A stretch of DNA of 13,330 bases from Candidatus Nitrosopumilus sp. (GTDB lineage Archaea; Thermoproteota; Nitrososphaeria; Nitrososphaerales; Nitrosopumilaceae): assembly GCA_029863665.1 (NCBI GenBank), contig JAOTUX010000008.1, positions 1 to 13,330 of the forward strand, in the 5' to 3' direction. This document shows positions 7,316 to 13,330 of the stretch, piece by piece; position 1 is the first letter of the stretch; the number at the start of each line of letters is the position of its first letter. The translations under genes were made by a program, and so were the position numbers. The notes beneath the pieces were generated by a model, which was not told the DNA's origin, made no database searches, and saw only the letters and a list, made by a program, of their open reading frames with translations.

Positions 7316-8041
7316 TCATCTGAAAAGATCCTCATCTTCAGAACGAAGTAATCCAGATATGGTATGTTCTTCCATATCAAAGGGATAATCACGAATAATA
7401 ACTGCAGGGCACTTCAAGATTTTTCCCATTACTAATTCAGCAGCTGCAGAAAGTTCATCTGCAATTGCAATTGCAGTTACACGTAGAATGTTTTCAAAAG
7501 AATCCAAGGTTCCAGTATAGTCTAAAATTGGATTCAAACCTGAAACTCCAATTGCACAATTAGTTTGACCCATTCTAAAAGGCCTGCCAAAGGTATCAGA
7601 AACAATTACTGCAATGTTTTTGTTAGTTTGTTTTAAAATATCATTCCGAATTTTTTTAGCAGAAACATCAGAGTTGATAGGTAACAAAGTAGCATATCCT
7701 TCTTTTACATTACTTTCATCAATACCGGCATTTGCACAAACAAATCCATTATGTGTCTCAACAATAATAATTCCATTTTTAATTCTGACAATACGTTTTG
7801 TTTCAGATAGTATCAATTCAATAATTCTAGGATCTTTTTGATATTGAGCGCTTATGCCTTCAGCTAATAATGTAGGCTTTATTATCGATAAATCAACTAT
7901 TCTTTCTTCTTGTTTTGAGATAATTTTTTGTGCCACAACAAGGATATCGCCGTCATTTAGTTTAGAAGAATTTAAGATTAATTTTGAGAGATCATCAGAA
8001 GGTTCAATTTCTTTTTCGATGTGAATTGGGATAATTTGCAA
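7316..8041 (-). CDS. cofE: Coenzyme F420-0:L-glutamate ligase
   Basis: CofE adds L-glutamate residues to F420-0, using GTP and metal ions, to finish the deazaflavin cofactor F420. The 241-residue protein has the conserved blocks GDILVVAQKIISK (31-43), HNGFVCANAGID (97-108) and SDTFGRPFRMGQTNCAIG (148-165), and ends with SGLLRSEDEDLFR. It is the stand-alone archaeal form without the nitroreductase-like domain fused in actinobacterial FbiB. The start is a TTG at 8041 immediately preceded by an in-frame TAA, so the frame cannot begin earlier. It shows that this organism makes F420. No other F420 genes are in the window. It lies 53 nt downstream of the HAD phosphatase gene. Confidence 0.95.
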   Translation of the reverse strand: MQIIPIHIEKEIEPSDDLSKLILNSSKLNDGDILVVAQKIISKQEERIVDLSIIKPTLLAEGISAQYQKDPRIIELILSETKRIVRIKNGIIIVETHNGFVCANAGIDESNVKEGYATLLPINSDVSAKKIRNDILKQTNKNIAVIVSDTFGRPFRMGQTNCAIGVSGLNPILDYTGTLDSFENILRVTAIAIADELSAAAELVMGKILKCPAVIIRDYPFDMEEHTISGLLRSEDEDLFR

Positions 8042-8094
8042 TTACAATACATGAAAAATAGAGACTAAAAAATAGTTTATGCAGTAAAAATTGA

Positions 8095-8727
8095 TCATAG
8101 TTCTAATTTGTAGTGTTTGTTAATAATATCTAGAATCTTTGACAGATCTTTTTCTTCCAGAGTAGTAGTTGCTAAATCTTTGACTAGGTCTTGGGCCCTA
8201 TATGCAATACCCAAACCACAGATATCAAATAATTTTACATCATTTGCTCCATCTACAACACAAACAATATTTTCTTTCTTTTCACCCCATTCTGCAATTT
8301 TTATTTTTGCAGATTTAGATTTATCAGAGTCAACAACTATTTTTACATCATCAAGTTTTCCATCTTTAAACAGTAACTCATTTGAATAAACATAATCTAG
8401 ACCCAATTCTTTTTGTAGTCTACCCATCATTAGTGTAAAACCACCAGATACTGCCATGAGTTTCCATCCAGCTTCTTTCAAAACTCTACAAGCTTCCTTA
8501 GCACCAGTCATAATAGGCAAAGAATCAGATACTTCCTGACAGATCTTTTCATCTAGACCTTTCAGAGCAGCGACTCTTGTTCTAAGTCCATCTTCCCAGT
8601 TGATTTTTCCCTGAATTCCTTGTTTAGTAATGTTCCAAATCTCATCTTCTTTGTCGAGTTTCTCTGCAAGGATAGGAAGATACTCTTCATCATATAAAAC
8701 GCCTTCAACATCAAAAATTATTAACAA
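8095..8727 (-). CDS. serB: HAD-family phosphatase, SerB/ThrH-like (probable phosphoserine phosphatase)
   Basis: This 210-residue HAD hydrolase resembles phosphoserine phosphatase, the last step of serine synthesis. Motif I is DVEGV, with nucleophile Asp6 and Glu8 where most members have the second Asp. The same DxEGV form occurs in Pseudomonas ThrH, a phosphoserine phosphatase with phosphoserine:homoserine phosphotransferase activity. Motif II is Ser94 in VSGGF, the motif III lysine is in DKSKSAK (134-140), and motif IV is DGANDVKLF (159-167). GLGIAYRA (171-178) is also SerB-like. The start is a TTG at 8727 directly after an in-frame TAA. It heads the co-directional run that ends in cysteine synthase, so serine or O-phosphoserine supply for cysteine is a reasonable inference. 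True substrate specificity is not settled. Confidence 0.8.
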   Translation of the reverse strand: MLIIFDVEGVLYDEEYLPILAEKLDKEDEIWNITKQGIQGKINWEDGLRTRVAALKGLDEKICQEVSDSLPIMTGAKEACRVLKEAGWKLMAVSGGFTLMMGRLQKELGLDYVYSNELLFKDGKLDDVKIVVDSDKSKSAKIKIAEWGEKKENIVCVVDGANDVKLFDICGLGIAYRAQDLVKDLATTTLEEKDLSKILDIINKHYKLEL

Positions 8728-8754
8728 TTAATTTCTGATTTGCAAAAAAATTGC

Positions 8755-8778
8755 TAATTATATTAAAGTTTAAACTTT
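8755..8778. promoter_or_regulatory. Divergent promoter region with a 14-bp perfect palindrome
   Basis: Between the divergent HAD phosphatase gene and the 94-residue protein gene, a TATA-like box for the minus strand (ctttaatataatta, 8755-8768) is centred about 34 nt before the TTG start. It overlaps the perfect palindrome AAAGTTTAAACTTT (8765-8778). The overlap would let a dimeric regulator compete with the general transcription factor. AT-rich palindromes are common by chance in such DNA. Confidence 0.3.
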
Positions 8779-8830
8779 TTTTAATCTAAAAAACGCTAGT
8801 AATAAATCACCGATTAACGTGACATTTTTT

Positions 8831-9115
8831 ATGGACGAATTAGAGCACAAATATGAAGTCGATATTAAAACAACAGAAGCAAAACAAAAACTTCCACAAA
8901 ATATCAAAGACGAATTAAAAGCATCAGGAATGATGGATGACAAAGGTAAATTAAAATTAAAAGGCGTTAGTCCCAAAATGCTCAAAAGAATGAAACAAGA
9001 GTTAGTAGATTGCCCAGTATTCAAAGAAGACATTCAATTTATTCAGTGTTTTGTTTGTCCAAATTTCCAAAGCAGAGTTACAGGCAAAGTTCTCTGTAAA
9101 GGAGATTCTCTATAG
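8831..9115 (+). CDS. Small conserved-looking protein with C-terminal cysteines
   Basis: This 94-residue protein (from the ATG at 8831; an in-frame GTG at 8819 would add four residues) is not one I recognise. The first half is charged and probably helical (DELEHKYEVDIKTTEAKQKL...). The tail holds Cys61, Cys73-x2-Cys76 and Cys89 in CFVCPNFQSRVTGKVLCKGDSL, a spacing that could bind zinc or an iron-sulfur cluster. There is no signal peptide or membrane segment. It lies 53 nt upstream of proS on the same strand, so it may share a transcript with it. The ATG is preferred because it follows a T-rich leader and needs no alternative start. Function unknown. Confidence 0.72.
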   Translation: MDELEHKYEVDIKTTEAKQKLPQNIKDELKASGMMDDKGKLKLKGVSPKMLKRMKQELVDCPVFKEDIQFIQCFVCPNFQSRVTGKVLCKGDSL

Positions 9116-9168
9116 TACATTTACAGAATTAGAGATATCACGAAACGCTCATTAGTTAAATTAATTCT

Positions 9169-10623
9169 TTGAATTCTAGTTTGGGTAAGCAGGATGTAGG
9201 AATTACAGTTTCAAAAAAAGAAGATTTCAGTGAATGGTATACACAGATAGTTCTAAAAGCTAAACTTGTAGATTATGCACCCGTCAAAGGGTTAATTGTT
9301 CTCAGACCAGACGGATATTCAATCTGGGAATCACTAAGAAGTACATTTGATAAAAAATTTGCAAAAAACGGAATTAGAAATGGGTTTTTACCAATATTGA
9401 TTCCAGAATCACTATTAGGAAAAGAACAGAAACATTTTGCAGGGTTTAATCCAGAAGTATTTTGGGTAACACATTCAGGAAATAATGAAGTAGGAGACAG
9501 ACTTGCATTAAGACCAACATCTGAAACATTAGCATATACCATGTATGCAAAATGGATTCAAAGTTGGAGAGATTTACCATTAAAGATTAATTTTTGGAAT
9601 ACAGCACTAAGAGCAGAAATTAAAGCAACAAAACCATTTCTTAGAACATCAGAGTTTTTGTGGCAAGAAGGACATACTGTTCATACAACTCAAGAAGAAG
9701 CAGAAAAAGAGGTGATGAAGATATTAGAAATTTACAAAAATACAGTTGAAGAAGAATTAGCAATACCAGTAACAACAGGAAAGAAAAGTGAGAAAGAAAA
9801 GTTTGTAGGGGCAGTATACACAACTACAATGGAATCAATTATGCCTGATGGAAAGGCACTTCAAATGGGTACATCACATTTTCTAGGACAGAATTTTTCA
9901 AAACCATTTGAAGTTAAATTTGCAGATAAGGATAATGTAGAACATTTTGCATGGCAAACATCATGGGGAGTATCTTGGAGATTAATAGGAGGAATGATCA
10001 TGACTCATGGGGATGATCAAGGTCTCGTGTTACCACCAAGAGTAGCACCAATACAAGTAGTGATTATTCCAATTTACAAAAACAACGAAGGTAAAGAGAA
10101 AGTATTATCAAAAGTGCAAGAAATTAAAGAAACGCTAGAATCAGCAGACATTAGAGTTAATGTGGATGATAGAAGTGAACTATCGCCAGGATACAAATTC
10201 AATGATTGGGAATTAAAAGGAGTACCTCTACGAATAGAAATTGGTCCTAAAGACATAGAAAAACAAAGTATCATCATAGCAAAAAGATACAATCATGAAA
10301 AAACAAGTTTAGGTTTTACTGAAATTGGAAAAATGCCCACAATCTTAAATGAAATTCAGGAAAATATGCTAAAAAAATCCAGAGAACAATCCAGAGAAAA
10401 TAGTTTAGAGATTTCAGATTATGTAGATTTTAAATTAAAAATTGAGGAAGGGGGTTTCTTAAATTCTCCTTGGTGTGGTGATCCAGAATGCGAAGAAAAA
10501 ATCAAAGAAGAAACTGGGGCAGACATCAGAGTTATTCCATTTGGAAGTGAGAATACAGACAAAAAATGCATGTATTGTCAAAAGCAAAGCGTTTCAATTC
10601 CAATTTTTGCAAGAGGATATTAG
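9169..10623 (+). CDS. proS: Prolyl-tRNA synthetase, archaeal/eukaryal type
   Basis: This class II synthetase charges tRNA-Pro with proline in the cytoplasm. The 484-residue protein has the proline/ATP pocket motif RPTSE (115-119), motif 2 RTSEFLWQEGHT (159-170), motif 3 region GGMIMTHGDDQGLVLPPRVAP (274-294), then an anticodon-binding domain (about 295-400). The C-terminal zinc tail has Cys436, Cys441, Cys467 and Cys470 and ends in the characteristic ARGY tyrosine. This architecture, without the bacterial insertion/editing domain, is the archaeal/eukaryal form. The start is a TTG at 9169; an in-frame TAA at 9157-9159 closes the frame upstream, and a second TTG at 9181 is the only other near option. 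Confidence 0.97.
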   Translation: MNSSLGKQDVGITVSKKEDFSEWYTQIVLKAKLVDYAPVKGLIVLRPDGYSIWESLRSTFDKKFAKNGIRNGFLPILIPESLLGKEQKHFAGFNPEVFWVTHSGNNEVGDRLALRPTSETLAYTMYAKWIQSWRDLPLKINFWNTALRAEIKATKPFLRTSEFLWQEGHTVHTTQEEAEKEVMKILEIYKNTVEEELAIPVTTGKKSEKEKFVGAVYTTTMESIMPDGKALQMGTSHFLGQNFSKPFEVKFADKDNVEHFAWQTSWGVSWRLIGGMIMTHGDDQGLVLPPRVAPIQVVIIPIYKNNEGKEKVLSKVQEIKETLESADIRVNVDDRSELSPGYKFNDWELKGVPLRIEIGPKDIEKQSIIIAKRYNHEKTSLGFTEIGKMPTILNEIQENMLKKSREQSRENSLEISDYVDFKLKIEEGGFLNSPWCGDPECEEKIKEETGADIRVIPFGSENTDKKCMYCQKQSVSIPIFARGY

Positions 10624-10635
10624 AAAGATGCCCAC

Positions 10636-10648
10636 AAATATAATAATA
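10636..10648 (+). promoter_or_regulatory. TATA box for egtB, leaderless spacing
   Basis: The stretch aaatataataata is centred about 27 nt upstream of the egtB ATG, in the 45-nt gap after proS. That distance is typical of an archaeal TATA box whose transcript starts at or next to the start codon. It suggests egtB has its own promoter rather than reading through from proS. Confidence 0.45.
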
Positions 10649-10668
10649 CAAAAACATAATTTTCAACA

Positions 10669-11979
10669 ATGACTTCAAATCCAGAACTAGAGCAAAAAAA
10701 ACCGCTAATAGAACAATTTAGAGAAACTAGATCTAGAACATTAGAACTTGTAAAGACATTAGCAACAGATGATTTTGTTGTTCAGACTGCATTTTTTATG
10801 AGTCCACCAAAATGGCACATTGGTCATGTTAGTTGGATTTATGAAGCAATAATGAGCAAACTTGATAAGAGTTATGAATTTTATTCAAAAGAATTTTCTG
10901 AATATTTAAATTCCTATTATCAACAGTTTGGAGTTCCACATGATAAAGGATTACGAGGAATAATTTCAAGACCAACAACTGATCAAATTTTCCAATACTT
11001 TAACACAATAAATCAAAGAGTTGAAAAATTCATTGCATCTCAAGACTTGAAAGAAGATGCTATCAAATTAATCACCATGGGATTTCATCACGAATGTCAA
11101 CATCAAGAGCTATTAGTATATGATTTGCAGCATCTACTTGCAGAACAATATAGACCTGTAAGAAAAAATGAAATTAAAAAACAAGGAAATGTTGAGAGAA
11201 AATCAGTTTTCATCAAAGGTGGAATATACACAATGGGATACAATGGAAAAGACTATTGCTACGACATTGAACTTCCAGAACACAAAGTGTACCTTAATGA
11301 TTACAAAATGGATGTATTTCCAGTAACAAACCAACAATATATGGAATTTATTCAAGATGGTGGATATGAGACATACAAATTTTGGCTATCAGACGGATGG
11401 GAGAAAGTAAAAGCAAACAAATGGGAATCGCCAATGTATTGGGAAAAAATTAATGAAAAATGGTATGTAAGAGACTTTTTAGGAATAAGAGAAATCAACC
11501 CAGATGAACCAGTATGCCATGTCAGCTATTATGAAGCTGAAGCATATTGTAAATGGGCAGGAAAGAGGCTCCCCACTGAAGCAGAATGGGAAAAAGCAGC
11601 CTGCTGGGATGAAAAGAGACAAGAAAAAAACACCTACCCATGGGGAAATGAGCAACCGTCAGAGGAAAAATGTAATTTATTTGAATCACATTATTGGGGA
11701 TGTTCTGAGATAGGGACATATCCAAATGGAGTAAGTTCATCAGGATGTCAGCACATGATTGGGGATGTTTGGGAATGGACAGCATCAGAATTTACAGGAT
11801 ACCCAGGATTCAAATCAGGATTTGATGAATACAATGACAAGTGGTTTACAAATCAAAAAGTTTTGAGAGGGGGTTCTTTTGCAACACCTAAAATGTCAAT
11901 TAGAGGAAGTTATAGAAATTTCTTCAGATTAGATGAAAGATGGTTGTTTTCAGGATTTCGATGTGTCGAAGATAGTTAA
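10669..11979 (+). CDS. egtB: EgtB-type sulfoxide synthase (ergothioneine biosynthesis)
   Basis: EgtB is a non-heme iron enzyme that uses oxygen to join the sulfur of cysteine or gamma-glutamylcysteine to trimethylhistidine (hercynine). The 436-residue protein has an N-terminal DinB-like helical domain with WHIGH (His50) and the iron motif His141-x3-His145-x-Glu147 (HECQHQE). A formylglycine-generating-enzyme-like domain follows, from about 199 (VFIKGGIYTMG) to the end, with RLPTEAEWEKA, GDVWEWTASEF, RGGSF and LFSGFRC. The three iron ligands match the known EgtB layout. The adjacent egtD gene supports the assignment over OvoA, which is fused to a methyltransferase. Neither EgtA nor EgtC is in the window, so the thiol donor (free cysteine or gamma-glutamylcysteine) is undecided. 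It overlaps the tail of egtD by 4 nt. Confidence 0.92.
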   Translation: MTSNPELEQKKPLIEQFRETRSRTLELVKTLATDDFVVQTAFFMSPPKWHIGHVSWIYEAIMSKLDKSYEFYSKEFSEYLNSYYQQFGVPHDKGLRGIISRPTTDQIFQYFNTINQRVEKFIASQDLKEDAIKLITMGFHHECQHQELLVYDLQHLLAEQYRPVRKNEIKKQGNVERKSVFIKGGIYTMGYNGKDYCYDIELPEHKVYLNDYKMDVFPVTNQQYMEFIQDGGYETYKFWLSDGWEKVKANKWESPMYWEKINEKWYVRDFLGIREINPDEPVCHVSYYEAEAYCKWAGKRLPTEAEWEKAACWDEKRQEKNTYPWGNEQPSEEKCNLFESHYWGCSEIGTYPNGVSSSGCQHMIGDVWEWTASEFTGYPGFKSGFDEYNDKWFTNQKVLRGGSFATPKMSIRGSYRNFFRLDERWLFSGFRCVEDS

Positions 11980-12998
11980 TTTTTTGACAACAATGTTAAT
12001 GAAAAATATCGGTCATCATCCAACCAAGTATGTTTAGTTTTAAATCCAACATCATCAAGCATTTTATGAATTTGAGGCAATCTATACTTGTGGGAATATT
12101 CTGTATGAATTAATTCATTTTTTCTTAAATTCAATAAGAGGTTTGATTTTGATATAATAACAGATTGATTTACAAGTGATTTAAGATACATTTCAATTCT
12201 TTGTTCTTCTTCATTGTAAATTGAATGGTGTGAAAAATTATTTAGATTAAAATCAGCATCAAGTTCGTCATTAATTCTAGAGAGAACATTGAGATTAAAT
12301 TCACCAGTTACTCCTCGTAAATCATCATATGCAGATTCTAAAATATGCGTATCTTTGACTAAATCCAAACCAATTAGAAACAGATCACCAGATTTCATAG
12401 TAGAATGAATTTTCTGTAAAAATTCATAGCCGTCATTTAAAGAAAAATTACCAAAGCTAGAACCTAGAAAAATTATTAAATTCTTTTTATCATCATAGTT
12501 TTTAAGAAATTCCAAACCACCTTCATAAGTATCAATTATGCCAGTAATGTGAAGACCATCATAATCTGATAACAATTGTTCAGAGCTTTCTGTAAGAATT
12601 TCAGATATGTCTATTGGGAAATACTCTATTACATCTTGAGACTGTGCCAGAACATCAAGAATTAGCCTCGTTTTTACAGATGAGCCACTTCCAAGTTCAA
12701 CTAATCGAAACGACTCATCAAGATATGAAGGCAACTCACCCAGTAACTTCTTCAAAATAGTAATTTCAGTTTGCGTAGGATAGTATTCAGGTAAAGAACA
12801 TATTTTTTCAAATAAATCTGAGCCTTTTTTATCATAAAAGAATTTTGGACTGATGAATTTAGAGGTTCTATTCAAACTAGAGGAAATTTCCTCAGCAAAT
12901 GTTTTTTCAATTTTACTGGCATGAGGTTTAAAATATTGCAGCTTAAAATCTATAACATATTTTTTATAATTAGAATTTTTTTGAATATAATTATTCAA
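11976..12998 (-). CDS. egtD: L-histidine N-alpha-methyltransferase EgtD
   Basis: EgtD methylates the alpha-amino group of histidine three times with S-adenosylmethionine to give hercynine, the substrate of EgtB. The 340-residue protein has FFYDKKGSDLFEKI (53-66), LPEYYPTQTE (69-78), the SAM loop ELGSGSS (101-107) and FLGSSFGNF (177-185). Residues Tyr55, Tyr72, Asn184, Glu300 and Ser302 fall at the positions and spacing of the histidine-binding residues of Mycobacterium EgtD (Tyr39, Tyr56, Asn166, Glu282, Ser284), so histidine is the expected substrate. The start is a TTG at 12998, two codons after an in-frame TAA, and no in-frame ATG is available nearby. It is convergent with egtB (4-nt overlap) and divergent from the ABC transporter gene. 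Confidence 0.93.
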   Translation of the reverse strand: MNNYIQKNSNYKKYVIDFKLQYFKPHASKIEKTFAEEISSSLNRTSKFISPKFFYDKKGSDLFEKICSLPEYYPTQTEITILKKLLGELPSYLDESFRLVELGSGSSVKTRLILDVLAQSQDVIEYFPIDISEILTESSEQLLSDYDGLHITGIIDTYEGGLEFLKNYDDKKNLIIFLGSSFGNFSLNDGYEFLQKIHSTMKSGDLFLIGLDLVKDTHILESAYDDLRGVTGEFNLNVLSRINDELDADFNLNNFSHHSIYNEEEQRIEMYLKSLVNQSVIISKSNLLLNLRKNELIHTEYSHKYRLPQIHKMLDDVGFKTKHTWLDDDRYFSLTLLSKN

Positions 12999-13009
12999 GT
13001 ATTAAACCA

Positions 13010-13021
13010 GTATTTATTTAA
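13010..13021 (-). promoter_or_regulatory. Possible TATA box for egtD
   Basis: On the minus strand, ttaaataaatac lies 12-23 nt before the egtD TTG. It is A/T-rich and TATA-like. The spacing is a little short for a leaderless start at 12998, so the true element may be shifted or the start slightly downstream. Confidence 0.25.
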
Positions 13022-13026
13022 CATAA

Positions 13027-13051
13027 ATGCGTTATCCCAACTATTACGCAT
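13027..13051. promoter_or_regulatory. 25-bp interrupted palindrome between egtD and the ABC transporter gene
   Basis: ATGCGTnAT-N7-ATnACGCAT forms a 25-bp symmetrical site: 6-bp perfect outer arms and two further inner matches around one mismatch per arm. It lies next to the possible egtD TATA box and 43 bp before the ABC gene start. CG-containing arms stand out in this AT-rich intergenic DNA, and a site about two helical turns long suits a dimeric helix-turn-helix regulator acting on both genes. No regulator gene is in view. Confidence 0.45.
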
Positions 13052-13093
13052 AAATCATATTTCTTGACATACTCCCACATTCAAGAATAATAC

Positions 13094-13330
13094 ATGAAGG
13101 AAATACTCAAAGTTGAGCATTTAAAAAAACACTACATAAAAAAAATATGTTTGGTTCTACGTCTATGACAGTTAAAGCTGTTGATGATGTTTCATTCTTT
13201 CTTAAAAAAGGAGAAGTGTTTGTTTTGGCAGGAGAATCAGGTTCTGGAAAATCAACCATTGCTAAATTAATTTTAAAATCAATTCAATCAGATTCAGGAG
13301 AAATTTTTTTGAAGATCATGAAATTGATAA
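13094..13330 (+). CDS. Peptide-type ABC transporter ATP-binding protein, 5' part, with two apparent 1-nt frameshifts
   Basis: This is the start of an OppF/DppF-like ATPase that powers import of peptides or similar solutes. From the ATG at 13094 the frame reads MKEILKVEHLKKHYIKK, the usual first strand of such proteins, then breaks at a run of eight A (13138-13145). One more A would join it to MFGSTSMTVKAVDDVSF and the Walker A motif GESGSGKST (13231-13257), which are read in the frame of the ATG at 13147. Near the right edge, a run of seven T (13304-13310) is followed by an unlikely FLKIMKLI; one more T would give the family-like EIFFEDHEID. Two deletions, both in homopolymers, suggest sequencing error, but a decaying gene is possible. 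A shorter product starting at 13147 is the other option. The 3' part lies outside the window. Confidence 0.75.

Noticed and set aside
8742..8754. Short hairpin GCAA-A5-TTGC near the HAD phosphatase start
   Set aside because: Four-base-pair stem in AT-rich DNA; too weak to call a terminator or operator.
8790..9155. Shared AAACGCT element upstream of the 94-residue protein gene (about 8790) and proS (about 9143)
   Set aside because: Only about seven bases match, and AAACGCT also occurs inside proS (about 10131), so chance is sufficient.
1..13330. Mobile element, phage, CRISPR or defence island
   Set aside because: No transposase, integrase, direct-repeat array, tRNA-linked attachment site or composition shift was seen; all recognised genes are metabolic, translational or transport-related.

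Overview
The window looks like part of an AT-rich chromosome of an ammonia-oxidising archaeon (Thaumarchaeota/Nitrososphaerota, Nitrosopumilus-like). The evidence is the archaeal/eukaryal-type prolyl-tRNA synthetase with a C-terminal zinc tail, an F420 biosynthesis enzyme (CofE), an archaeal Thi4, TATA-like boxes close to start codons, frequent TTG starts and A/T-rich codon use throughout. The assignment rests on gene content and composition, not on a database match.

Layout. (1) 1-1451, minus: most of a siroheme/[4Fe-4S] nitrite/sulfite reductase, cut by the left edge. (2) 1641-5058, plus: thi4 (thiazole synthase), a DUF6775-like protein with a Cys/His-rich C-terminus, thioredoxin reductase trxB, a small CxxC...CxxC protein overlapping trxB by 4 nt, and an unknown helical 157-residue protein. 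(3) 5063-8727, minus: a five-gene co-directional run read from right to left, with a SerB/ThrH-like HAD phosphatase, cofE, a PHP-domain protein, a TusA-like sulfur carrier and a CysM-type cysteine synthase (the last two only 7 nt apart). (4) 8831-11979, plus: a 94-residue Cys-containing protein, proS and the ergothioneine sulfoxide synthase egtB. (5) 11976-12998, minus: the histidine methyltransferase egtD, overlapping egtB tail to tail by 4 nt. (6) From 13094, plus: the start of a peptide-type ABC transporter ATPase that carries two apparent 1-nt homopolymer deletions and runs off the right edge.

The genes share a sulfur and redox theme. They cover siroheme reduction of sulfite or nitrite, serine supply (HAD phosphatase), sulfide incorporation into cysteine (CysM), sulfur relay (TusA), thiol redox (TrxB), sulfur incorporation into the thiamin thiazole (Thi4) and sulfur incorporation into histidine to give ergothioneine (EgtB/EgtD). 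Thi4 carries a cysteine, not a histidine, at the position that supplies sulfur in the yeast enzyme. EgtD keeps all the histidine-binding residues compared here, and EgtB keeps its iron-ligand motif, so a short archaeal ergothioneine pathway is well supported. No tRNA, rRNA, CRISPR array or insertion sequence was seen, and no gene-free stretch exceeds 300 bases.
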